Source of the DNA: JBCCRV01 sp047619315
Lineage (GTDB): Bacteria > Myxococcota_A > Polyangia > Polyangiales > Houyiibacteriaceae
Direction of reading: 5' to 3'
DNA length: 12,214 bases
Assembly: GCA_047619315.1 (NCBI GenBank)
Contig: JBLHKB010000167.1
Coordinates: 1 to 12,214 of the forward strand
Made by a program: the position numbers and the translations under genes. The notes below the pieces were generated by a model. The model was not told where the DNA came from and ran no database searches. It was given only the letters and a program-made list of their open reading frames with translations. This document shows, in pieces, positions 6,544 through 12,214 of this stretch. The number at the start of each line of letters is the position of its first letter. Positions within the stretch are counted from its first letter, which is position 1.

Positions 6544-8175
6544 TTACTCGCTGCAGTGCTGAGTGACGCCTCGCTCCGCCAGCAGCTCAACCTCGCTGTG
6601 AACGTAGGCGCTCATCTGGTCCGCGAGCGCAGCGCTGCGGAGGACGAGGGTGTTTTCGTTGTTCCGGGTGGTCGCGTTGCCGCTGAGGTTGAGGCTCCCG
6701 GTGAACACGACGTCGTCGGCGACGACGAGCTTGTTGTGGTTCCGAACCTGAGCGCGATGGCCCCATTCAGCGATGTAGGTCGGGATGCCTGATTCGCAGA
6801 TGTACTCGTCGCGGGAGTAGGGGCTGCCAGCGTTGACGTAGTCCCACACGGTCACGACCTCGACGCCTCGGCGCTGGGCGTGGCGAAGGGCGACACCGAA
6901 GCACTCGTCGGTGGCCGCGTACATGCTCACCATCACGCGCTCGTGGGCTTCGCCGATGAGACCGTACTGGGGGCTCGGCGCGTCGCCATCAACGAGGCCG
7001 CAGTAGGAGCACTTGAAGCGTGAGCCGCTCGCCCGACATGTGCAGTCGGCGTCTTCGGCGGAACATGCCGCGTCCGGCGCTTCGAACATTTCAGTGCGCA
7101 CATCACCCCGGAGTACTTGAAGCGGGTCATCGCTCAAAGAGAAGTAGGCGAGGGCGGTGACGTCTTCTTCGCCGGCGGCGCTCTCGAAGAGGAAGGGCCC
7201 TTCCTCGCTGTGGTCTTCGACGCAGGAGGGAGTGCATTCGCCGCAGGTTCGATCGTCGAGGCGTTCGGACGCGCAGTGACGAACGAGTTGGTCCATTTCC
7301 GCCTCGTATTGCAGAGCGAGTTCGGCGTTGCCTCGCAAAAAGACCATGTGGTTGTGGTTCTCTTCGAAGCCTGCGCGCGTGAAGTTGGTGGAACCGGTCA
7401 CGACGAGGGGGCGCTCGCCATGGGCGTCGACGATGAGGAATTTGTGGTGCATCAACCCAGACGCGCGGACGGCTTCCACTTGGGCGCCGCAGGACGCGAT
7501 GCCTTCGTAGCCATAGAGCGCGTCGTGGTACTCGCCGCCTTCTTCTTCGCTCACGTCATCCGAAATAACGCGAACGCGGATTCCACTCCCCGCGGCCTCG
7601 CAGATGGCGTCGACGACTTCTTCGTCGTCGATGCCGTAGATGGCGACATCGAGGGTTTCGCGTGCGCCCTGAATGGCCCCAAGGAGCTCTTGGCGGAGTT
7701 CCCCTGCGCGGTCGTCACAGTCCGTGCAGTCCGGCGTGTTGTGGACGATGCGAACGGATGCGCCTTCGGGCTCGACGAGTTCGACCTCGACGTGTCCGTA
7801 CGCCGTGTTCTCGCCGTGGTTGATGAAGCGAAGCTCGTACTCCTGGCAGCCGTCGGTCTCTTCGGCGGGGATGTCGATGTAGGGGGAGCGGCCACGCCAC
7901 GATCGGCGCGTGTAGTCGATGCGGCTCGCCACAAGCTGTAGGCGCTCCCAGCTCCGCTCGCGGTCCTGAACGGTGTGCACCGCGAGGCTTCCGCAGGTCA
8001 CGAAGGTGTAGATCGGTCCTTGGTCCTCGCCAGGCTCTACCTCGAACTCAAGCTCCAAGATCTCGGGGCCTTCGGTGGAGCCCATCAACGTGATGGTGCC
8101 CAGGTCCTGGTGGCGGACGAGTGGGTCGGCGGTGCAGGCCAAAGATAGGAGCAGGAGCAGTAAAAGAGATCGCAT
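6544..8175 (-). CDS. Phospholipase-D-like lipoprotein with two HKD motifs
   Basis: 543 residues from the ATG at 8175, chosen because GGGGAAG lies 5 nt upstream; a GTG at 8181 would add two residues. The lipoprotein signal is MRSLLLLLLLSLAC (C14). The N-terminal ~140 residues are a beta-rich region without a known match. The PLD fold then carries two catalytic motifs: H243-x-K245-x4-D250 (HHKFLIVD) followed by GSTNF, and H480-x-K482-x4-D487 (HNKLVVAD) followed by GSLNL. Both are intact, so an active hydrolase or transferase is plausible. Substrates in this family range from phospholipids to DNA, and none is indicated. Between them (about 300-395) lies a Cys-rich insert with at least eight cysteines. 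It is anchored at the envelope and the next gene downstream encodes the MopE-type lipoprotein. Confidence 0.9.
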   Translation of the reverse strand: MRSLLLLLLLSLACTADPLVRHQDLGTITLMGSTEGPEILELEFEVEPGEDQGPIYTFVTCGSLAVHTVQDRERSWERLQLVASRIDYTRRSWRGRSPYIDIPAEETDGCQEYELRFINHGENTAYGHVEVELVEPEGASVRIVHNTPDCTDCDDRAGELRQELLGAIQGARETLDVAIYGIDDEEVVDAICEAAGSGIRVRVISDDVSEEEGGEYHDALYGYEGIASCGAQVEAVRASGLMHHKFLIVDAHGERPLVVTGSTNFTRAGFEENHNHMVFLRGNAELALQYEAEMDQLVRHCASERLDDRTCGECTPSCVEDHSEEGPFLFESAAGEEDVTALAYFSLSDDPLQVLRGDVRTEMFEAPDAACSAEDADCTCRASGSRFKCSYCGLVDGDAPSPQYGLIGEAHERVMVSMYAATDECFGVALRHAQRRGVEVVTVWDYVNAGSPYSRDEYICESGIPTYIAEWGHRAQVRNHNKLVVADDVVFTGSLNLSGNATTRNNENTLVLRSAALADQMSAYVHSEVELLAERGVTQHCSE

Positions 8176-8300
8176 GGGCACTTCCCCTTACGCAAAAGGC
8201 GAGCCACCCCTGGCAGCGGTGCTCATTGCTTGAAATCATTGGGAAAGTACGGATCTGCGGAAGACCACGTGGCTAGTGAAAGAGCCGATCCAAAGGTGAA
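8176..8300. promoter_or_regulatory. Divergent intergenic region between the PLD-like and DUF2293 genes
   Basis: About 125 nt carry the start sites of both divergent genes. A perfect 8-bp palindrome CCACGTGG (8265-8272) and two TCATTG copies lie inside. Either could be an operator by position, but such short elements occur by chance. No clear sigma-70-like promoter was found. Confidence 0.4.
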
Positions 8301-9017
8301 GTGGCCAGGTTGGTGGCCGTATTTCGCCAAAGCGCTGCTATGGCGCTGCCCATGGAGTCGATCACGGTAGGGCCGAGCCCACGGGCTTTTGAAGCGATCG
8401 GTCCAAATGGACCCATGAAGGTGCCGGAAGGGTGGGCGCTGCTACCGCCCGGCGATGCAGCGCTGACGCGCCGAGTAAAAGCCGGTGGCGCGCACTGGGT
8501 CGTGAAGGAGAAGAAGGGCCGACGGATGTTCTCGCGTGGCGTTTGGGCGCCCGCGGAGCGCATCGAGACGCTGCGTGCTGTCTTAGAGACTGAGCGCGCG
8601 GATCCGGCGTACCAAAAGAAGCTCGACGCCGGCCGCAAGCGTCGGGCGCTTGAGCAAGAGGTCTATGCCGAGGACTTTGAGAGCGCGGTCTTCACGTACC
8701 TCGCGTTTACACCAAAGCATATCCATCTCGGGCAGGAGATGGCGAAGGCCATCGCGGCGCACGCGGTCCCCGTGGGCAGCGGCACCGTCGCGCGGACGAA
8801 GCGCATTCCCATTGAACGACGCGCGGAGGCCGCGACCATCGCGTGGATGCGACACCAGACAACGGCCTACGACACCATGACGATTCCACGCGTGAAGGGC
8901 ATGAGGCGCGAAGTGCGGCGTATGTTGGCGAAGCGGTCGAAGGACCTCTTGGGACGCTACCGTCGCGGCGAGTCCACCGACGAAAGTTGCCCGCTGTACA
9001 AAGCGCTGAGCTCCTAG
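8301..9017 (+). CDS. DUF2293 domain protein
   Basis: 238 residues, soluble and basic. The DUF2293 signature is at about 154-191: HAVPVGSGTVARTKRIPIER ... AWMRHQTTAYD, followed by an Arg-rich helix (200-222). An upstream segment 41-97 (VPEGWALLPPGDAALTRRVK, GRRMFSRGVWAPAERIE) also looks conserved in this family. The strongly basic surface and RH/YD residues could suit nucleic acid binding, but that is a guess. The start is uncertain: GTG at 8301, with AAGGTGA too close upstream, or ATG at 8340 or 8352, which keep the conserved part. It is divergent from the PLD-like gene, and its TAG (9015-9017) overlaps the stop of the convergent protease gene. Confidence 0.82.
   Translation: MARLVAVFRQSAAMALPMESITVGPSPRAFEAIGPNGPMKVPEGWALLPPGDAALTRRVKAGGAHWVVKEKKGRRMFSRGVWAPAERIETLRAVLETERADPAYQKKLDAGRKRRALEQEVYAEDFESAVFTYLAFTPKHIHLGQEMAKAIAAHAVPVGSGTVARTKRIPIERRAEAATIAWMRHQTTAYDTMTIPRVKGMRREVRRMLAKRSKDLLGRYRRGESTDESCPLYKALSS
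9014..9017. other. CTAG palindrome shared as stop codon by two convergent genes
   Basis: CTAG gives TAG on both strands. The DUF2293 stop is 9015-9017 and the protease stop is 9016-9014, so the genes overlap by four bases tail to tail, leaving no room for an intergenic terminator. Confidence 0.9.
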
Positions 9018-10555
9018 AGCCGTCTGCGGCGCATCAGTATCAGTCCCAGCAGCAGAAGCCACATGGGCGACGGCTGGCTGTGGATGGCGCATCCTCCGGA
9101 ATCCGTGGAGGCGCCTGCGTCGCTGTTCGCCCCTCCATCGCCGGACGGGCCTGAATCGCGTCCAGGACCTGCGTCGGTACGAGGTCCACCGTCCGAGCCA
9201 GGCCCTGCGTCGGTTCCCGGCCCCGCATCGACGACTGGCCCCACCCCATTGAAGCTGAGCGTGAGCGTGAAGGCGTCCGTGGACACGTCGTAGGAGTCGA
9301 GGAAGAGCCGATACTCACCGGGGGCGAGCCGCCGGCTAATGCGCGAGCCGCGGTTGTTGTCGACGTCGATGTCGTCGTGGCATGCGAGATCAGCGCCGTC
9401 GCACTCGCTGCGGATGTAGAGCACGCTGTCGAACCCACCGCTCTCGGCCTGGAACTCCGTCATCCGATCGATGGAGAAGCGCCAGACACGCTCGGGCCCC
9501 GCGCCACCGCAGGAGCCCTCGCTGTTGTTGACGAAGCCAGCGAGGTTGCCGCGAAGGACCTGGTCCACGGCCTCGACGGTCTCGGCGTTCTCGCAGGTGT
9601 TGCCGGGCAGCGCTTCCACGCAGGGTCCGTCGCAGTCACACACTGGGGAATCGACGCCTGGAAGCCGGCAGAAAGCTTCGATGGCGGGCTTCGCGTAGGT
9701 GAGGGACTCACCGTCGTCTTCCGGCACCGAGATCACGTTCACGATGCTGCAGTCACCATTCTCGATGTAGTCCGTGTCGCCACCGTCGAGGATGGCGACG
9801 AGCTCTCCGGCGTCATTGAACACGCCGGAGCCGGAGTTGCCGCTGAAGGCGTCCAAGGTCGCCAGGAGGTCTTCGCCGCCGGGGTCGCTGTAGGTGATGG
9901 TCCCGCCGCTGGCGATCTTGAGGGGGAGTCCGTTGGGGTGACCCATCAGTGTCAACGGCGTCCCGAGGGGCAGCCCTGCCTCGAACACGCGGACGGTTGC
10001 CGGAGTGTGCCCACGGACTGGTCGGTCGAGACGAATGAGCGCATGGTCGGCGTTGTCGTCCCGATACGCGAGCACCTGGGCGCATCGGTAGACATCGTCA
10101 GCGACGATGGGCGCAATGCTCCCGTCTGGTTGAACACGAAAACCGAGCACCCAGGCCGTCGTTCCGTCACAGTCATCGGCTTCATCGACGCAATGGCCCG
10201 CCGTGAGAATGTGCTGGTCGTCGATGAGGGTGCCGGAGCAAACGCCGGGTTCGATCTGTTCTGCGAAACGTTCGCCGGGGCAGAGATCCTTCGCTTCGCC
10301 GAGCGTCCGTGAATACGTGACGCGGATGTTCGCGGGGTTGCTCTCGTCGAGGGCGCCGTTGTTGAGGTGCACGGCGACGGCGGATTCAGCGACGCTGCGG
10401 AGCACGGGGCTTGGATGCGCGTGGACTTCCACGCGGTCGTCGTCGCCGTACACCACAGCCTGCTCGAGGCTCCCAATGGGCGAGGGGCTGCACCCGAGCG
10501 CGCAGGCCGCAAGGAGCGACGCCGTGAGAGATGCTGAGACGTTCCTCAACCTCAT
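9014..10555 (-). CDS. Secreted S1-type (trypsin-like/V8-like) serine protease with MYXO-CTERM-like tail
   Basis: 513 residues. The signal has a lipobox-like LLAAC (C18). The protease core (55-297) shows the triad H121 (TAGHC), D170 (NADHALIRL) and S241 (FSGNSGSGVF), with Cys pairs around it. Residues 318-436 form a pre-peptidase C-terminal (PPC)-like beta-jelly-roll domain (NTCENAETV, DSVLYIR, GEYRLFLDSY). Residues 443-488 are a low-complexity D/A/G/P/S linker. The end, from Cys489, has Pro-Ser-Pro then a hydrophobic helix WLLLLGLILM and RRRR, the layout of the MYXO-CTERM sorting signal processed by myxosortases. The protease is presumably displayed on the surface or released. Start ATG has AGAGGA 8 nt upstream and overlaps the stop of the small membrane protein (ATGA). 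Confidence 0.93.
   Translation of the reverse strand: MRLRNVSASLTASLLAACALGCSPSPIGSLEQAVVYGDDDRVEVHAHPSPVLRSVAESAVAVHLNNGALDESNPANIRVTYSRTLGEAKDLCPGERFAEQIEPGVCSGTLIDDQHILTAGHCVDEADDCDGTTAWVLGFRVQPDGSIAPIVADDVYRCAQVLAYRDDNADHALIRLDRPVRGHTPATVRVFEAGLPLGTPLTLMGHPNGLPLKIASGGTITYSDPGGEDLLATLDAFSGNSGSGVFNDAGELVAILDGGDTDYIENGDCSIVNVISVPEDDGESLTYAKPAIEAFCRLPGVDSPVCDCDGPCVEALPGNTCENAETVEAVDQVLRGNLAGFVNNSEGSCGGAGPERVWRFSIDRMTEFQAESGGFDSVLYIRSECDGADLACHDDIDVDNNRGSRISRRLAPGEYRLFLDSYDVSTDAFTLTLSFNGVGPVVDAGPGTDAGPGSDGGPRTDAGPGRDSGPSGDGGANSDAGASTDSGGCAIHSQPSPMWLLLLGLILMRRRRL
9092..9229 (-). repeat. Low-complexity Asp/Ala/Gly/Pro linker in the protease
   Basis: Residues 443-488 are a run of short DAGPG-type units (DAGPGTDAGPGSDGGP and variants), encoded by imperfect GC-rich repeats. 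They form a flexible spacer between the PPC-like domain and the C-terminal membrane signal. Length polymorphism between strains would be expected. Confidence 0.75.
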
Positions 10556-10821
10556 AGGCTCGGTCCTCTGCTTGCTGTGGATGCGCCGCTTTGATCGGCA
10601 CCGCCGGCGCTGGGGCCGCCCGGCTGCGCGTACGTTGCGAGCTGTTCGATACCCATGATGTCGTTGCTAAGTTTGATGTTTCCGCCAGCGTGAAAATAGA
10701 GTGTGACAAGCCATAGCCCAATGAGCGCCAGAAGGGTGAACGCCATGGGAATTTCGCCGAACTGCCCCGTAAAGACGACCTCGACCATGAGGCCCATCAT
10801 GACAATGGTCTGGATTGGCAC
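10552..10821 (-). CDS. Small two-helix membrane protein between HTTM and protease genes
   Basis: 89 residues from a GTG at 10821; ATG codons at residues 8 and 9 are alternatives. Two hydrophobic segments (about 5-20 and 25-43, FTLLALIGLWLVTLYFH) indicate an inner-membrane hairpin, then a soluble tail ending in a Pro/Gly/Ser-rich stretch. No family recognised. Its first 155 nt overlap the annotated tail of the HTTM frame, and the in-frame hydrophobic translation looks far more protein-like than the HTTM frame there. Its TGA overlaps the ATG of the protease (10552-10555). No clear ribosome site, so translation may be coupled to the upstream gene. Confidence 0.72.
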   Translation of the reverse strand: MPIQTIVMMGLMVEVVFTGQFGEIPMAFTLLALIGLWLVTLYFHAGGNIKLSNDIMGIEQLATYAQPGGPSAGGADQSGASTASRGPSL

Positions 10822-11623
10822 TGCTGGAAGATAGCAGACGCTTCAGCCAGCGGGGGTCGAAGGTGAAGGCGTGCACGAGGAGCATGCCCCATGTGACGTC
10901 GGCGAAATCGACGAGCACGAGGAGGCTGAGCTGCAGCGCCGTCATCGCGAGCCAAGCCAGGGGACGAGTCCTCTTGGAGAGCGCAAGCAGCGGAAAGCTG
11001 ATCTCAAGAAAGAGAGTCCCGAAGCTGGCGGCCACGAGGAAACCGCTTGGAAGCGCGAGGAGGAAATCGTGGGCGACGCCGGGGCGGGCCAAGGGGTTGT
11101 TCAAGATCGCCGTGATGGCGCTGCCGTCGAGCCAAGACGGCGACGTGAGCTTCGTGATGCCGGAGTACGCATAGCCGAGGGCTAGGAGTACCCAGACGAC
11201 GCGCAGGAGGGAGACGTCAGGGCGCTTGGGGCTCGCGGCGTAGACCAAAAGCAACACGCCGAGGTACGGCAGGCTCGGGTTTCGGATGAGCGGGTTACGC
11301 CCAAAGAGACACGCCAGAACGAACCACAAATAGAGCGCAGCGATGCGCTTGCGAGGGCCGTTGCCGAAGACAAGAACCAACGACGCGAGGGCGCCGCTGG
11401 CGACAAAGCACTGCGCGAAGAGCGGGCCGTCGAAGAGCGCGAGGGGATTTGCAAAGAGGTGTAGCAAAGGGCTCGCGCTTCCGTCCGCGAGCATCCCGAT
11501 ATTTGAGAAGAGCTCCGGCGCCCACGGGAGCAGATGAAGAAAGTGCACGAAGAGAAATACGCCCAAGGCGACGCGCACTCTGGCAAAATGAGCGTCGCCT
11601 CGCGCGTCGTGTAAATGGCTCAT
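10667..11623 (-). CDS. HTTM-like multi-pass membrane protein
   Basis: About 318 residues from the ATG at 11623, which overlaps the upstream stop as ATGA; a GTG at 11632 with GAGG just before it is the alternative. There are seven or eight hydrophobic helices. Landmarks are VALGVFLFVHFLHLLPW (near the N-terminus), FANPLALFDGP, WVLLALGYAYSGITKL, SWLDGSAI and VDFADVTWGMLLVHAFTFDPRW. These fit HTTM (horizontally transferred transmembrane) proteins, relatives of vitamin-K-dependent gamma-carboxylase. Biochemical activity is unknown for nearly all bacterial members. After FDPRW the last ~55 residues are polar, Ser/His-rich and look like a wrong frame, because they run over the small membrane-protein gene. 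One C fewer in the CCCCC run (GGGGG at 10852-10856) would give FDPAG and a TGA at 10843. Confidence 0.85.
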   Translation of the reverse strand: MSHLHDARGDAHFARVRVALGVFLFVHFLHLLPWAPELFSNIGMLADGSASPLLHLFANPLALFDGPLFAQCFVASGALASLVLVFGNGPRKRIAALYLWFVLACLFGRNPLIRNPSLPYLGVLLLVYAASPKRPDVSLLRVVWVLLALGYAYSGITKLTSPSWLDGSAITAILNNPLARPGVAHDFLLALPSGFLVAASFGTLFLEISFPLLALSKRTRPLAWLAMTALQLSLLVLVDFADVTWGMLLVHAFTFDPRWLKRLLSSSSANPDHCHDGPHGRGRLYGAVRRNSHGVHPSGAHWAMACHTLFSRWRKHQT

Positions 11624-12003
11624 TCGGAGCACCGCGCCTCGTTTCGAGTGACGCGCCCGGTTCGTTCATAGCGAACGATGGCGACGTTCGTGACGCGTTC
11701 GGCATCGAGGCCAAGTTCACGCAAGAGTGGCGCGTCACCACAGAGGGCATAGCGGCGAACCTGTTGAGCCATGTCACTCAGAAGAGGGTTCGCTTCGAGC
11801 TCGGGGCCTGCGGCAACGACGGCGCCGAGGACGTTGCGTCGGTTGTAGGGGCCCCGAATACGTGCGTAGCGCTCGCCGGTGAGCGCGAGCTGGTGCGGTC
11901 CGTCTTCGTCCTCGTATTGCAGCTCGAAGCGTGCGGAGAACGGCTCTGCTCCGCCGTGGTCATTGGCCACAGCAACCAGCGTTCCAGGCCAAGAGCTTCC
12001 CAA
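11620..12003 (-). CDS. Small soluble protein coupled to HTTM gene, possibly N-terminally short
   Basis: Up to 127 residues from a TTG at 12003; a GTG at 11970 (116 residues) is the other choice. An in-frame TAA sits directly upstream of the TTG, and neither start has a strong ribosome site. The body reads well as coding: ARFELQYEDEDG, GERYARIRGPYNRRNVLGAVVAAGPEL, RRYALCGDAPLLRELGL. No signal, no membrane helix and no known motif. I have a vague impression that HTTM neighbours in this group carry similar RGPYNRRN/CGDAPLLRELG sequences with longer N-termini; that is unverified. Its TGA overlaps the HTTM ATG. The phased repeat lies 27 nt upstream of the TTG. Confidence 0.68.
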   Translation of the reverse strand: MGSSWPGTLVAVANDHGGAEPFSARFELQYEDEDGPHQLALTGERYARIRGPYNRRNVLGAVVAAGPELEANPLLSDMAQQVRRYALCGDAPLLRELGLDAERVTNVAIVRYERTGRVTRNEARCSE

Positions 12004-12115
12004 TTACCGAATAAGGACACTTTTGAGGCGCTATGTGTACGTCGAATGAACAGCATGTGTACGCTGTATGTACCCGAGCGATGTTAGTGCGCTGACCAAA
12101 ATCGTGGGGTCGGCA
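12004..12115. promoter_or_regulatory. Intergenic region with probable promoter for the HTTM/protease unit
   Basis: 112 nt between the end of the right-edge gene and the TTG at 12003. It is visibly AT-richer than its surroundings. Minus-strand hexamers TTATTC (12014-12009) and TAATTG (12006-12001) could be -10 elements, the first 15 nt after the repeat array. The -10 assignment is tentative. Confidence 0.35.
12030..12073 (-). repeat. Four-copy 11-bp-period degenerate direct repeat, candidate regulator-binding array
   Basis: On the minus strand, read 5'->3', consecutive 11-mers are GTACATACAGC, GTACACATGCT, GTTCATTCGAC and GTACACATAGC. Each begins GT(A/T)CA, so the core recurs exactly every 11 bp, one helical turn, on one DNA face. 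This spacing is typical of tandem direct-repeat sites for OmpR/PhoB-family response regulators and SARP activators. The regulator is unknown, and the sequence alone does not prove binding. Confidence 0.5.
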
Positions 12116-12214
12116 CTAGAGCAGGATGTCCGCTCGGTACGTCCACTTGAGGAGCAGTCGCCGCTCGACGGGGTCCGCTTCCGCGCCGAAGGGCCGCTGC
12201 TCGCGATAGACCAA
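12116..12214 (-). CDS. C-terminal fragment of a larger gene, possibly a 2OG-Fe(II) oxygenase
   Basis: The last 32 codons of a minus-strand gene that runs in from the right, ending at TAG (12118-12116). The translation contains LVYREQRPFGAEADP and RRLLLKWTYRADILL, a well-formed coding tail with strong GC bias. The end resembles the C-terminal strand of prolyl-4-hydroxylase-like oxygenases (KYxLRTDVxY), but 32 residues cannot establish this. It is 112 nt upstream of the HTTM unit. Confidence 0.55.
   Translation of the reverse strand: MVYREQRPFGAEADPVERRLLLKWTYRADILL

Noticed and set aside
7117..7941. Plus-strand frame of 274 codons opposite the PLD-like gene
   Set aside because: It mirrors the codon pattern of the PLD-like gene, which has both HKD motifs. 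No independent domain or ribosome site.
8265..8272. CCACGTGG palindrome
   Set aside because: An 8-bp palindrome is expected by chance at this GC content, and no second copy was seen.
9377..10312. Plus-strand frame of 311 codons opposite the protease
   Set aside because: It lies across the protease triad and PPC-like domain, and the translation has no recognisable features.
1..12214. CRISPR arrays, tRNA or rRNA genes, insertion sequences, integrases, restriction or toxin-antitoxin systems
   Set aside because: None of the repeat, structural or protein signatures was found on either strand.

Overview
The window looks like chromosomal DNA of a high-GC, myxobacteria-like organism (Myxococcota, possibly a Sandaracinaceae/Polyangia relative; inferred from gene content only). 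The pointers are a fibro-slime domain lipoprotein, a MopE-type metal-binding/beta-propeller lipoprotein, a trypsin-like protease with a MYXO-CTERM-like tail, an HTTM membrane protein, and several lipobox-bearing Cys-rich exported proteins. There is no sign of a phage, transposon, integron, CRISPR array, rRNA or tRNA.

Layout, left to right. (1) Positions 1-350, minus strand: N-terminal part of a lipoprotein with an SBBP-like repeat start. (2) 581-2597, minus strand: a compact unit of a small hypothetical ORF, an AlkB-like 2OG-Fe(II) dioxygenase and a fibro-slime lipoprotein, each pair joined by a 4-nt stop/start overlap. (3) 2686-4271, plus strand: a VOC (glyoxalase-fold) enzyme and then an exported protein of an uncharacterised 'HEWG' family. 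(4) 4292-8175, minus strand: a MopE/beta-propeller lipoprotein downstream of a phospholipase-D-like lipoprotein with two HKD motifs. (5) 8301-9017, plus strand: a DUF2293 protein whose stop shares the palindrome CTAG with the stop of the convergent protease gene. (6) 9014-12003, minus strand: a tightly packed unit of a small soluble protein, an HTTM-like membrane protein, an 89-residue two-helix membrane protein and the S1-type protease. An 11-bp-period, four-copy degenerate repeat lies just upstream of this unit. (7) 12116-12214, minus strand: the last 32 codons of another gene, possibly a 2OG-Fe(II) oxygenase.

About half of the genes encode exported or surface proteins that probably act at the envelope or outside the cell (protease, phospholipase-like enzyme, slime/adhesion-type and propeller lipoproteins). 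The cytoplasmic ones are repair- or detoxification-like (AlkB, VOC) or unknown (DUF2293). Nothing ties all the genes into one pathway. The best candidates for something undescribed are the phased repeat plus HTTM/small membrane protein/protease unit, and the AlkB/fibro-slime coupled unit.
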